Source of the DNA: CAVRQM01 sp965246915
GTDB taxonomy: Bacteria > Pseudomonadota > Alphaproteobacteria > Acetobacterales > Acetobacteraceae
DNA: 64,000 nucleotides
Assembly: GCA_965246915.1 (NCBI GenBank)
Contig: CBDFGB010000016.1
Location: 1 to 64,000 of the forward strand
Reading direction: 5' to 3'
Both the position numbers and the translations under genes were made by a program. Numbering within the stretch: position 1 is the stretch's first letter; each line of letters starts with the position of its first letter. This document shows, piece after piece, positions 9,001 to 17,047 of the stretch. Under the pieces are notes generated by a model. The model saw only the letters and a program-made list of their open reading frames with translations, ran no database searches and was not told where the DNA came from.

Positions 9001-9443
9001 GGCTCCATGACGGTCGCGGCTCGGCCATAGCCGGCCGCTTCCAGGAAACGAGCGAGGTCGTCGGTGCGCACCGTGCCGCCCAGCGCGAGGTTCAGGCTGC
9101 TGCCCTGGAAGACATGTCGGGGCGGCACGCGCTGCACGAGCGCGTTGACGGTGGTCAGCACGATCCGCGGGCCGGACACCGGCTCCAGCAGGCGGGTCAG
9201 GCTCGCCACCCGTTCGCTCACGATGATGGGATTGGGCGAAGCGCGGTCGTAGGGGAGGCAATCCCACGCCCCGAACCGCAGGACGTTGATCCGTGGCGCG
9301 AACAGCGCCAGCGACTCGGCCAGCCGCGCCATCCGGCTATCGTCGCGCGTGGCATGGACCACGGTTCCCGCCTCGGTGGCGCGGCGGGCCAGCAAGATCG
9401 CGTCGAAGCCTTCCGGCGCACCCCAAACGGTCAGTCCGGTCAT
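6015..9443 (-). CDS. mfd: Transcription-repair coupling factor Mfd
   Basis: Mfd is a DNA translocase that displaces RNA polymerase stalled at a lesion and recruits UvrA. The 1142-residue length is normal. In order: the UvrB-like N-terminal module, the RNA-polymerase-interacting domain near residue 467 (EGDLVVHQDHGIGRYDG), the translocase with Walker A near 614 (GDVGFGKTEVA) and a DEEQ box near 719, the second RecA-like lobe with GRVGRGKQRGYAY, and the C-terminal TRCF domain. The ATG overlaps the stop of sdhE upstream (ATGA), so the two are co-translated. Confidence 0.98.
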   Translation of the reverse strand: MTGLTVWGAPEGFDAILLARRATEAGTVVHATRDDSRMARLAESLALFAPRINVLRFGAWDCLPYDRASPNPIIVSERVASLTRLLEPVSGPRIVLTTVNALVQRVPPRHVFQGSSLNLALGGTVRTDDLARFLEAAGYGRAATVMEPGEYAMRGGIIDLFPSGATRPVRLDLFGDTIESIRVFDPETQRSAETRDRLVLRPVSEVSLDRGSIARFRAGWRELFGQPAATDPLYLSVSDGRKHPGIEHYAPLFHEAMETLLDYVPGASVSLDHQADEVLTARLEMIADHFAARRGPAREGETPYRPLPPERLYLDRVEWDAMLARGPSFVLSPFARPDGAEGVDGGGRPAPVYAHGAGIDVFAQFKPQADRWTAEGRRIAVAAWTRGSRERVGALLREHGMRTEAADDVARLEALPKGVVGLIVLGLERGFVSDSLAVSSEQDLLGERISRPPRKRKRADQFIAEATEIAEGDLVVHQDHGIGRYDGLVTLAISGAPHDCLRLLYDGDDKLFLPVENIEMLSRFGTETAGVGLDKLGGASWQTRKAKMKQRIRDMAAVLIRTAAERRLHEAPMLTPAEGAWDEFCARFPFAETEDQSRAIADVLEDMASGRPMDRLICGDVGFGKTEVALRAAFVAAMSGSQVAVVVPTTLLARQHFRVFSARFEGLPIKVAQLSRMVTAKDANEVRAGVADGHINIVVGTHALLAKSVTFADLGLVIVDEEQHFGVAHKERLKSLKADVHVLTLTATPIPRTLQLALTGVREMSLIATPPVDRLAVRTFIMPFDSVVVREALLRERFRGGQVFCVVPRIEDLDRMANRLREIVPEARIAHAHGRLAPTELERVMTEFGDGKYDILLSTNIVESGLDMPAVNTLLIHRADMFGLGQLYQLRGRVGRGKQRGYAYLTWPQSHVLSAAAEKRLNVMQTLDALGAGFTLASHDLDIRGAGNLLGDEQSGHIREVGIELYQQMLEDAVAELRQERGKRRPDDRDWTPSIGLGLPVLIPEAYVRELPVRLGLYRRIGGLSSDAETEAMAAELVDRFGPLPGEVENLLQVVTLKRLCRAAGVEKLEAGPKGMVVGFRGNKFGNPAGLVSWVTSKGGLIRLRPDHKLAIAQEMNLPERLRMARDVAANLNRLVEQAKAA

Positions 9444-9712
9444 CGGAGTGCGGCCGCCCGCATCGCCCGCAACATCGGGTTGTCGGCCTCGGGCGGGATG
9501 GCGACGCGGCCGATCAGCCAGTCCGCGAGCGCGACGTCGGGCAATTCCATCAGCTCCTCGAGAGCCGCGATCTCCGCCTCGGTGAAGGCGTCAAGACGGG
9601 ACGCGACGAAGCCGCCGACGAGCAGGTCCGTCTCGTGCGTGCCGCGATGGGTAGCCCGGAACAACAAGCGGCGCCGGCGGCGATGCGCCGGCGTTGGGTC
9701 GGGCTCATTCAT
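9440..9712 (-). CDS. sdhE: FAD assembly factor SdhE (succinate dehydrogenase assembly factor 2)
   Basis: A 90-residue SdhE/YgfY/Sdh5-family protein that promotes covalent flavinylation of SdhA and related flavoproteins. The diagnostic RGxxE motif is present as HRGTHE, followed by the helical segments TEAEIAALEELMELPD and ADWLIGR. The family length is usually 80-95 residues. Its TGA overlaps the mfd ATG. The sdh operon itself is not in the window. The 178-bp gap to the divergent acyltransferase should hold the promoter for sdhE-mfd. Confidence 0.92.
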   Translation of the reverse strand: MNEPDPTPAHRRRRRLLFRATHRGTHETDLLVGGFVASRLDAFTEAEIAALEELMELPDVALADWLIGRVAIPPEADNPMLRAMRAAALR

Positions 9713-9890
9713 GCCCGCCTCATATAGCGATCCGCCTGTCGCGCGCCAGTCGGCGGTGAAAAGACCGTCGCACAGCCACCGATCGGCACGCCGCCTGGTT
9801 GTCGGACGGCCAACATTTCACTTTGCTTAGATGGACAGTTAATTGTGATTCACGTTGCCGGCTCCCCGTCTATCCAGTAGACGCTGAGTC

Positions 9891-11015
9891 ATGGCCAGCA
9901 AAACGATTGAACCGATTCGCCCCCATGCGAATTATCTGACGATCGGCGCGCTGCGTGGCGTGGCGGCTTTGCTGGTCGTGGCGTTTCATGCTTGGTTCAC
10001 GGTACAGGAGAGATTTGGCGGCGGCGGCCCCGGCGTGTTGGCCCACGGCACCGCGGGCGTGGATATATTCTTCGTCATCAGCGGTTTCGTGATGGTCGTT
10101 TCGTCACAGAACCTCGCCCGCCAGGACGATGGCTGGCGCACCTTCCTGTGGCGGCGACTGATCCGGATCATACCGCTGTACTGGCTCCTGACCACGGCAA
10201 TGCTTGCGATACAGGCGTTGCTGCCCAGCATGATGCATCACGCGCCGGCTGATTTAGGGAATATCATCGCTTCGTACCTGTTCATTCCGTCTCGTGACGG
10301 AGCCGGCGAGCTGCGACCGGTGCTGGCGCCCGGATGGACGCTCACGTTCGAGATGATGTTCTATCTGCTCTTTACGTTCTGCTTGTTCATGCGGGTCAGT
10401 ATTTTTAAGATCGCTACCCCGATATTCGTGGTGCTCGCCGGATTAGCCCTCCTGCGCGAAGACGATTGGCCGGGCTGGACCTTCATGTTCAGTGAGTTGC
10501 CGATCGAGTTTCTGCTCGGAGCCGCGGTGGGCCACTTTGCGGTACGGGGCAAATTCATCGGTACCCTTCCGGCGCTGATCGGCCTGGTGGTCGCCGCGGC
10601 GGCGTTCATCGGCCTCCCGCCGGGACCTATCATCTCCAATGCACAGGGCGTCGGCGCCGTGTCGTTGCGACTGCTGACCTACGGCGTCCCGGCCACGATC
10701 GCGGTCGCCTCGCTGGTCGCTCTGGAGACGCCGGCCCGTGCCTTGCTCCCCAGCTTTGTGCTGGCGCTCGGCGATGCGTCGTATTCAATCTATCTCGGGC
10801 ACGGTTTCGTCCTCGCCGCGATGGCCGCCATTGCGATCAAGATGGGCGGCGGACACGCCGGCGCATTCATCGCGGTCTCGACGGTTGCCGCCGGCATCGG
10901 CGGGCTGCTGCTGTATTTCGTCATCGAGGTGCGCATGCAGAAGACCCTGCGCCGCTGGCTGCTGCGCCCGGCCAAGGCCGCTGAGCGCGACGTGCCTAGC
11001 CTCGCCCGCAGCTAG
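9891..11015 (+). CDS. Acyltransferase 3 family membrane protein
   Basis: A 374-residue polytopic membrane protein of the acyltransferase 3 family (OafA/ExoZ-like), which transfers acyl groups to sugars of O-antigen, exopolysaccharide or other surface glycans. The N-terminal signature LRGVAALLVVAFHAW carries the conserved Arg and His; GVDIFFVISGFVM and WRRLIRIIPLYWL follow. About ten hydrophobic segments span the rest. No SGNH domain is attached. It is a single gene between the divergent sdhE and the convergent sbcC, with no glycan cluster to show its acceptor. Confidence 0.9.
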   Translation: MASKTIEPIRPHANYLTIGALRGVAALLVVAFHAWFTVQERFGGGGPGVLAHGTAGVDIFFVISGFVMVVSSQNLARQDDGWRTFLWRRLIRIIPLYWLLTTAMLAIQALLPSMMHHAPADLGNIIASYLFIPSRDGAGELRPVLAPGWTLTFEMMFYLLFTFCLFMRVSIFKIATPIFVVLAGLALLREDDWPGWTFMFSELPIEFLLGAAVGHFAVRGKFIGTLPALIGLVVAAAAFIGLPPGPIISNAQGVGAVSLRLLTYGVPATIAVASLVALETPARALLPSFVLALGDASYSIYLGHGFVLAAMAAIAIKMGGGHAGAFIAVSTVAAGIGGLLLYFVIEVRMQKTLRRWLLRPAKAAERDVPSLARS

Positions 11016-11021
11016 CGATAA

Positions 11022-14000
11022 TCAACCGACGGGTGCCACGAACCGCGCCGAGCTGCCGCGAGGGCCGGGCTGCACCATGAGCTGCGCCGGGATCCGTCCC
11101 CGCAGCTCGGCCACATGACTGATAATACCGACCAGCCGATCGCCAGCCTGCAGGCTGGTCAGCACATCCATGGCGGTATCGAGCGCATCCTCGTCGAGCG
11201 AGCCGAACCCCTCGTCGATAAACAGCGCATCGATTCGCCGCGCGCCGGCATGCGCCTGCACCGTGTCCGCAAGTCCGAGCGCCAGGGCGAGCGCGGCGCA
11301 AAACCCCTCGCCGCCGGACAGCGTGCCGGCGGAGCGGAGCTGACCGGTCCAGTCGTCGCACACCTCGATATCGAGGCCGACGGCCGCCGTCCCCCGAAAT
11401 GGCTCATCGCGCCGCTGAATCCGATAGCGGCCGCCGAGCATGCGCGAGAGATGGTGATTTGCGGCCGCGAGCGCCTCGTCGAGCACGCTGGCGAGTACGA
11501 ACCCTTCGAGCGAAAGTTTTCGGTCGTTCTTGCCTGCGATCGTCTCGGCAAGGTCGCGCCGCATTTCCTCGCGCGCCCGCGCCACGTTCAGCATGGTGGC
11601 GATTTCGCCGATATCCGACAGCAGGGCGGCTGCCTGACGATGGCGCTCGCCGAGTCGCGCCGCCGTCGCCTCGGCGTCCAGCGCCGCCTGCCGCGCGGCT
11701 GCCTCATGCGCGGCGAGATCCGCGAGATCGGGCGGCGCGAGCCCGGCCGCCGCCTCGCGCGCCTGGACAGCCAGCGCGTCGGCCTGCGCGAGGTCGCGAT
11801 CGAACCCGGCGATCGCGGCGTCCAGGCTCGCCGGCGCGCCCTCATCGAGCCGCGCCGCGCGGGCGGCGGCTGGGTCGTCGAACCCGGCGGCGGCGCAGGA
11901 CGCCTCCCACTCAGCCAGCGCGAGCCCGGCGGCGGCAGCGGCCTCGGCGTCGCGCGCGGCGGCCTGTTCGGCATGCCGCGTCGCGGCCTCCACGCCCGCC
12001 GCAGCTCCGGCCCGCTCCGCAAGTTCCGCATCGAGCCGGGCGGCAAGCGCCGCGGCTTCGGTCGCGGCCGCGGTGGCGGCCCGGGAAAGCGCGGCACCGC
12101 GACCAGCCGCGAGCGGGGCCTCGACGCGCAGGGCGGCGATCGCTCCCTGTTCGATATCGAGCGCCTGACGGACATCCCGCACGGCCGCCGCCGCATCGGT
12201 GGCCATCTTCGCCGCCGCATCGCGAAGACGCGCCGCCTCGTCGATCGACAGGGAGAGAGCCGGCAGGCGCGCCGCGGCGAGATCGGCCTCCCTGGCGGCG
12301 AGGCTCGCTTGCCGGAGGTCCTCGGCAAGTTGCGCCGGGTCGACATTCGGCGGCAGCCGTTCGCGGAGGGCCCGGACTTGCTCCACCGTTCGCGCGAGAC
12401 GGTCATCGGCGCGCCGGGCCGCGTCCTGCGCCGTCGCGTGGACGGTCCGCGCGCTTTGCTCGCCGGCCACGACCAGGGCCACGTCCGGCAGATCTCCGCC
12501 GTCCGCCGCGTGCGGCATCGGGTGGTCCGTGCCGCCGCACACGGGACACGGCGCGCCGGATGTCAGCCCCTCCGCCAGATAGGCGGCGTGATGGTCGCGC
12601 AGCGCCGCCTCCGCCGCCGCGCGTGCGGCGATCGCGACATCCAGACGCCTCGCCGCGTCGTCCACCGCCAAGTCGGCGTCAGCCTTGCGCGCGCCCCACC
12701 CCTCAAGTTCGGAGGCCAGCGCCGCCGCGGCCGCGAAGTCGTCCGAGAGGTCGCGCGCCCGCGCCAGAACCGCGCGGCGGAGATCGGCCGCCTCCGCCAT
12801 GCGCGCCGCCTCCGCACGCGCCGTCACTGCCTTTTCATGGGCGGCCAGCGCCTCGATAAACGCCGCCTCAGCCGCCACGCACGCGGTCTCGGCCGCCTCA
12901 AGGTCCCTCGCGGCCACGGCCGCCCTGCCCTCGGCGGCCTCCGCGGCCTTGCCCGCACGCGCCTGACCCGCCAGCCGCTCGGCGTCCGCCCTGGCCACGG
13001 CGATCGCGTCGCGTCGCGCCGGTTCGTCGCCGAGATTTTCGGCGGCGCGATCGAACCGCGCCGTTGCGTCCGCGAGCCGCTGGCGGGCGGATGCCGCCGC
13101 CTCGCGCTCGCGGTCCGCCTGCCCGTTGCTCTGCACATACAAGAGGTCGGCCGCCAATGTGCCGGCCGCCCGACGCGCCGCAGCGAGCCGGGCACGGTCC
13201 GTATCGACCATCCCGGCCCGCGCCCGCAGCGCCAGCAGCTTCGTCTCCGCCAGTCGGGCAGTGGCGATGGCGCGATCCGCCTGCTGTCCCTCCACGAGGC
13301 GCGCGTTGGCCAGATCGGCTTGGAGCCTCAGCCGCGACGCCGACGCCTCGGCCTCGCGCGCCTGCTCCCGCAGCGCCGCGGCCGACGCCGACGCCTCGGC
13401 TTCGGTGCTGGCGCTGGCCTGCGCCAGCAAAATGGCCCGCTGTGCCTCGATCCGCCGCGCCTCGTCCTGCGCGAGCCGGGCGCTGGCGGCGACCCGCTCC
13501 TGGACCCGCCGATACAGGCTGGTGCGGAACAGCGTCGCGAGGATCTCCTGGCGGACACCCGGAGCAGCGGTCAGCACCTCGCGGAACCGGCCCTGCGGCA
13601 GCACGACGACCTGACGGAACTCCTCGTCGGAATAGCCGAGCAGTCGCTCGATCTCCTCGCGAACCCGCCCCGTCTGCTCCGCGAGCACCGTCGAGGCCTC
13701 GCCATCCCGTCGCCACAGGGCGACTCTCGGCGGCACGATCACCGGCTTGCCGCCCCGGCCCGGCCGTTCCTGTGCCGGGCTGCGCCGAAGCCGGTAGTGT
13801 TCCGGGCCGAGCGCGAAATCGAGCTCGACCCAGGTCGGGGTGCCCGCGGCCGCGTGCTGGCTGCGCAGTTGGGCGGGCGCACGCTCCCGCCCGCTGCTCT
13901 CGCCGAACAGCGCGAAACACAGGGCGTCGAGCAGCGTGGTCTTGCCCGCCCCGGTCGGGCCGTGGATCAGAAACAGGCGCTGCCCCCGCAGGTCGGCGAA

Positions 14001-14063
14001 GTCGAAGACCTGCTCGGCGGCGAATGGGCCGAACGCGGAGAGCGACAGCCGCTCGGGGCGCAT
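11022..14063 (-). CDS. sbcC: Exonuclease subunit SbcC (SMC-like ATPase)
   Basis: SbcC is the ATPase of the SbcCD nuclease (Rad50-Mre11 homologue) that cleaves hairpins and processes DNA ends. In this 1013-residue protein the Walker A is near residue 35 (GPTGAGKTTLLDAL), two long Ala/Arg/Glu-rich coiled-coil arms flank a zinc hook near residues 503-506 (CPVC), and the C-terminal head has the signature LSGGEGFCAALALALG near 912 and Walker B LFIDEGFGSLDEDAL near 947. The ATG follows the sbcD stop with no gap, so both subunits come from one message. The extreme Ala content leaves long open antisense frames that are not genes. Confidence 0.97.
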   Translation of the reverse strand: MRPERLSLSAFGPFAAEQVFDFADLRGQRLFLIHGPTGAGKTTLLDALCFALFGESSGRERAPAQLRSQHAAAGTPTWVELDFALGPEHYRLRRSPAQERPGRGGKPVIVPPRVALWRRDGEASTVLAEQTGRVREEIERLLGYSDEEFRQVVVLPQGRFREVLTAAPGVRQEILATLFRTSLYRRVQERVAASARLAQDEARRIEAQRAILLAQASASTEAEASASAAALREQAREAEASASRLRLQADLANARLVEGQQADRAIATARLAETKLLALRARAGMVDTDRARLAAARRAAGTLAADLLYVQSNGQADREREAAASARQRLADATARFDRAAENLGDEPARRDAIAVARADAERLAGQARAGKAAEAAEGRAAVAARDLEAAETACVAAEAAFIEALAAHEKAVTARAEAARMAEAADLRRAVLARARDLSDDFAAAAALASELEGWGARKADADLAVDDAARRLDVAIAARAAAEAALRDHHAAYLAEGLTSGAPCPVCGGTDHPMPHAADGGDLPDVALVVAGEQSARTVHATAQDAARRADDRLARTVEQVRALRERLPPNVDPAQLAEDLRQASLAAREADLAAARLPALSLSIDEAARLRDAAAKMATDAAAAVRDVRQALDIEQGAIAALRVEAPLAAGRGAALSRAATAAATEAAALAARLDAELAERAGAAAGVEAATRHAEQAAARDAEAAAAAGLALAEWEASCAAAGFDDPAAARAARLDEGAPASLDAAIAGFDRDLAQADALAVQAREAAAGLAPPDLADLAAHEAAARQAALDAEATAARLGERHRQAAALLSDIGEIATMLNVARAREEMRRDLAETIAGKNDRKLSLEGFVLASVLDEALAAANHHLSRMLGGRYRIQRRDEPFRGTAAVGLDIEVCDDWTGQLRSAGTLSGGEGFCAALALALGLADTVQAHAGARRIDALFIDEGFGSLDEDALDTAMDVLTSLQAGDRLVGIISHVAELRGRIPAQLMVQPGPRGSSARFVAPVG

Positions 14064-15194
14064 TCAGGCGTCCTCGTCGATCGCCGCCTGGACAGCGACG
14101 CGCAACTCGGGCAGCGCCTCGGGCGGCAGCGGAGTGGCCCGTACCGCCTGCCAGAAGGCGGCCACAGCCTCGAGCGGATCGGCGGTGGCGGCCCTGGCCG
14201 TATGGTTCGCGGCGATCCCGCCCAAGGCCGGGGCTTCGAAGCGCAGGTCCAGCACCATCGGGTGACGCTCGCGCAAGCGGGCGATCGCATCGAACGGCCG
14301 GTCGGTCAGCACCACCTGCAGCCACGCGTCCTTCGCCCCGGCAAGGAGTTGGAGAACCTCGTCGAGCGTGCCGCGGACGACGGCAAGGCGATGTTGCGTG
14401 GGCAACGGAATTTCGCGGATCCGCGCCGGGCCGGCGGCACCCAGTTCGATGAGCGTTATCGATTTCGCCTGGCCCGCCTCGGAAAACGAGTACGGCAACG
14501 GCGAGCCGGAATAGCGTATGCGACCGCCCGCGAAGGATTGCGGGCGATGCAGATGGCCGAGCGCCACGTAGTCGAACCCGTCGAGATGGGCTGCCGAGAC
14601 CGCGCCGCTCGCCCCCACGCTCAGCAGCCGCTCGCTGTCGGTCGTCAACCCCCCTTGCACGAAGGCATGGGCCACGACGACGCTGCGCTCGCCGGCCGGG
14701 AACTGGCTGCGCAGGTTGCGCATGACGCCGGCGAAGGCCGCCTCGTGATCGGTGGCCGGCGGCTCGTCGGCCAGCAGGGTCGCGACCAGGGCCGGATGGC
14801 CGTAGTCGGCGGCGAGGATATGGATCGGTCCGTGCGGGTCGGCGAATTTGATAGCCGCGCCGACCGGGCTGTTGGCGATGAACAGGCCCGCCTCGCGCAG
14901 CAGCGGGGCTGCGAAGGCGAGGCGACGCTGGTCGTCGTGGTTGCCGGCGATCAGCACGACCTGCACGCCGAGATCGCGCACCAGAAGGTGCAGAATCTCA
15001 CCGAGCAGTTCGACGGAATCGCCGGGCGGCACGGCGCGGTCGTAGATGTCGCCGGCGATCACCAGCAGGTCGGGCCGCGCGTCGCGTACTAGGTCGAGAA
15101 ACGGGCCGAGGAAAAACCATTCCTGTTCGTCATGGAACGACTGGCCGCACAGGCTGCGGCCGAGATGCCAGTCGGCGGTGTGGAGGATTCGCAT
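14064..15194 (-). CDS. sbcD: Exonuclease subunit SbcD (Mre11-like nuclease)
   Basis: A 376-residue calcineurin-type metallophosphoesterase, the nuclease subunit of SbcCD. Metal-binding motifs occur in order: HTADWHLG at residues 5-12, GDIYDR near 48, GNHD near 83, AHAF and GHLH further on. The length is typical. It is the first gene of an sbcDC pair. An AT-rich stretch just upstream (TATATAATAT, about 15203-15212) is unlike the surroundings and may contain the -10 region, with a very short leader. Confidence 0.97.
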   Translation of the reverse strand: MRILHTADWHLGRSLCGQSFHDEQEWFFLGPFLDLVRDARPDLLVIAGDIYDRAVPPGDSVELLGEILHLLVRDLGVQVVLIAGNHDDQRRLAFAAPLLREAGLFIANSPVGAAIKFADPHGPIHILAADYGHPALVATLLADEPPATDHEAAFAGVMRNLRSQFPAGERSVVVAHAFVQGGLTTDSERLLSVGASGAVSAAHLDGFDYVALGHLHRPQSFAGGRIRYSGSPLPYSFSEAGQAKSITLIELGAAGPARIREIPLPTQHRLAVVRGTLDEVLQLLAGAKDAWLQVVLTDRPFDAIARLRERHPMVLDLRFEAPALGGIAANHTARAATADPLEAVAAFWQAVRATPLPPEALPELRVAVQAAIDEDA

Positions 15195-15202
15195 GACGTG
15201 GG

Positions 15203-15212
15203 TATATAATAT
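15203..15212 (-). promoter_or_regulatory. Possible -10 region for sbcDC
   Basis: A TATATAATAT run sits 9-18 bases upstream of the sbcD ATG in otherwise GC-rich DNA. Read leftward it offers TATTAT as a -10 box, which would give a leader of only a few bases. I see no good -35 box at 16-18 bp, so this is weak. Confidence 0.25.
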
Positions 15213-15272
15213 GGGCGGTGCGCGACGAATTTCTGCGAGGCACCACGAAACGTCGAGACGCGCCGGAATCCC

Positions 15273-15755
15273 TCAACTATGGCCCGTCCGTTGTTCGAGC
15301 CTAGCAACGACTCGTCCGACGAAGCAGAGCGCCCACGTGGCTTCTACCTGTGCCACATAAGTTTCTGCACGATCCACCGGCAGCTCCTCAACAGCTTTTT
15401 CGTGAACCAAGGATTTGCGTAACAATCGTAGTCGCTTCCCTTCTCTCAACGTTTCGTCATCCCCCAGCCCGAATAGACCAAGCTTGTATTCATACTCTTT
15501 CTTGTCGTGATTTGCGTCATACAAAATTCTCCCAAATCTATCTATTCCTTCAATGTAAAAAACGGCCTCTAAGAACATGCACGAAAATACTATTGATATT
15601 AAACTACACTCAAATGACCTTTGGTCAGGGTCAAATCTCATCACGGAACCAGTGTCGCAGGCTGGGTTCGGACGACGGGCCGCTTCATACAGTCGGATTG
15701 CTTCAGCCTCGGCCGAACCGGCGATCAAAAAATATGCTCTTGCGTTTGAGATCAT
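15273..15755 (-). CDS. Hypothetical protein in AT-rich segment next to tRNA
   Basis: A 160-residue protein I do not recognise. It starts at an ATG (15755). It has a hydrophobic stretch (SLISIVFSCMFLEAVFYIEG) that looks like a buried helix rather than a signal peptide, then a charged region (DANHDKKEYEYKLGLFGLGD), and RKSLVHEKAVEEL. The last resembles the R/K-x-x-x-x-H motif of small helical proteins of unknown function, but I cannot assign a family. Base composition and codon use (AAA, TAT, ATT) differ sharply from the neighbours, which suggests acquisition by transfer. It lies between sbcD and the 3' end of a tRNA gene on the same strand. No integrase is present. Confidence 0.6.
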   Translation of the reverse strand: MISNARAYFLIAGSAEAEAIRLYEAARRPNPACDTGSVMRFDPDQRSFECSLISIVFSCMFLEAVFYIEGIDRFGRILYDANHDKKEYEYKLGLFGLGDDETLREGKRLRLLRKSLVHEKAVEELPVDRAETYVAQVEATWALCFVGRVVARLEQRTGHS

Positions 15756-15847
15756 CGGACTCTGATTTTCAGGATAGGTTCGTTTCCTATCCCCAAGTGG
15801 CCGAAGGATGGACTGCTAAGGTCGCCATAAAACTACCTCTGAACCCG

Positions 15848-15922
15848 TGGTAGCGCCGGCCGGATTTGAACCAGCGACCAAGGGATTATGATTCCCCTGC
15901 TCTACCGCTGAGCTACGGCGCC
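15848..15922 (-). tRNA. tRNA with anticodon CAU (elongator Met likely; Ile2 possible)
   Basis: A complete 75-base cloverleaf including an encoded CCA. The acceptor stem is GGCGCCG / CGGCGCU with a G-U first pair, the D arm is GCUC-AGCGGUA-GAGC, the anticodon arm GGGGA-AUCAUAA-UCCCU gives CAU, and the T arm is GCUGG-UUCAAAU-CCGGC. A in the first loop position and the CGCUACCA end look like alphaproteobacterial elongator tRNA-Met. The variable region and T arm (UUGGUCGCUGGUUCAA) instead recall tRNA-Ile2, whose CAU is modified to lysidine-AU by TilS. It is not initiator tRNA, because the three G-C pairs of the anticodon stem are absent. Confidence 0.93.
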
Positions 15923-15975
15923 ATTTGAGGCAGGCGCGGCATACGCCGGGCCGACCCGGGACGTCAACGTCCGCG

Positions 15976-17034
15976 TCAACGGGCGCAGATCGTCCCGCCG
16001 CCGAGCACACGCTCGCCACTATAGAACACGCACGCCTGACCCGGAGTCGGCAGGGCCGCCGCGTCCAACTCGACCTCGGCCCCCGCGCCGTCCGGAATCA
16101 CCGTGGCCGGGACCGACGCGGCGCGGGCGCGCAGCTTCACGTCGCAGCGCAGCAGGCCGCGCGGCCCGAGCCAGTTCACGTCGCGGAGCCGCAGTCGGCG
16201 TCGTCCGCCACCCGCACCCACGACGACCCGCCTGCCGGCGCCGTCCAGCCCGACCACCACACGGCGCGAGCCGTCCGTCGCCCGGGATGCCGGGCCGAGC
16301 CGCCGCGCCTGACCCACCGTAAAATGCGCGATCCCGTTATGCCGCCCGACCATGCCGCCGGCCTCGTCGACGATCTCGCCACCCTCGCCCGCCTCCGGCC
16401 GCAGCCGGATCACCGCTTCGGCGTAGGAGCCGGAGGGCACAAAACACAAATCCTGGCTGTCCGGCTTGTCCGCGACCGCCAAGCCCAGCCGCGACGCCTC
16501 GCGCCGCACCGAGGCCTTGTCCGCGAAACCGCCGAGCGGGAACAGGCTGCCGGCAAGCTGGTCGCGAGTTGTCGCGAACAGGAACCAACTCTGGTCGCGC
16601 GCCGGGTCGGCCGCCCGGTGCAGTTCCGGCCCGTCCATGCCGTCGACGCGGCGCACGTAGTGGCCGGTGGCCAGCCGCTCCGCGCCCAGGTCGCGGGACA
16701 GCGCCATGAGGTCGGTGAACTTCACCGACTGGTTGCACTTCACGCACGGCACCGGCGTCTCTCCAGCCGCATAGGCATCGGCGAAATCGCCGATCACCGC
16801 CGCGCGGAAGCGCGCCTCCGCGTCGATGACGTAGTGCGCGATCCCAAGCCGGTCGGCGACGCGCCGCGCGTCGAAAATGTCGCTGCCGGCGCAGCACGCA
16901 CCCTTGCGGCCGACCGCCTCGCCATGATCGTAAAGCTGCAGGGTGACGCCGATCACCTCGTGACCGGCCTCGTGCAACAGGCCCGCGACCGTGCTGCTGT
17001 CGACGCCTCCCGACATCGCCACAACCACGCGCAT
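15976..17034 (-). CDS. mnmA: tRNA-specific 2-thiouridylase MnmA
   Basis: MnmA adenylates U34 of Lys, Glu and Gln tRNAs and transfers sulfur to give 2-thiouridine. The 352-residue protein has the PP-loop SGGVDSS at residues 8-14, the catalytic Cys in PVPCVKCN and the persulfide-accepting Cys in DSQDLCFV. TGHYVR and HFTVGQARRLG fit the family. It follows the ferredoxin gene by 13 bases and two cysteine desulfurase genes, so the sulfur donor is probably encoded in the same operon. I saw no TusA-E relay proteins, which fits direct IscS-to-MnmA transfer. Confidence 0.96.
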   Translation of the reverse strand: MRVVVAMSGGVDSSTVAGLLHEAGHEVIGVTLQLYDHGEAVGRKGACCAGSDIFDARRVADRLGIAHYVIDAEARFRAAVIGDFADAYAAGETPVPCVKCNQSVKFTDLMALSRDLGAERLATGHYVRRVDGMDGPELHRAADPARDQSWFLFATTRDQLAGSLFPLGGFADKASVRREASRLGLAVADKPDSQDLCFVPSGSYAEAVIRLRPEAGEGGEIVDEAGGMVGRHNGIAHFTVGQARRLGPASRATDGSRRVVVGLDGAGRRVVVGAGGGRRRLRLRDVNWLGPRGLLRCDVKLRARAASVPATVIPDGAGAEVELDAAALPTPGQACVFYSGERVLGGGTICAR

Positions 17035-17047
17035 CGGCGTGGCCCGG

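Noticed and set aside
12898..14325. Open frame overlapping sbcC and sbcD in another reading frame
   Set aside because: Gly/Arg-rich and without homology features, while the sbcC and sbcD frames carry all expected motifs.
11115..15092. A very long open frame (about 1325 codons) on the + strand opposite sbcCD
   Set aside because: It is Arg/Gly/Pro-rich, has no recognisable domain and lies exactly antisense to two well-supported genes. High GC and GCG/GCC codon use remove stop codons on the other strand.
15195..15280. Attachment-site repeat of the tRNA 3' end beyond the AT-rich gene
   Set aside because: Only GCGCCGG is repeated near 15265, which is too short to call in this GC-rich DNA.
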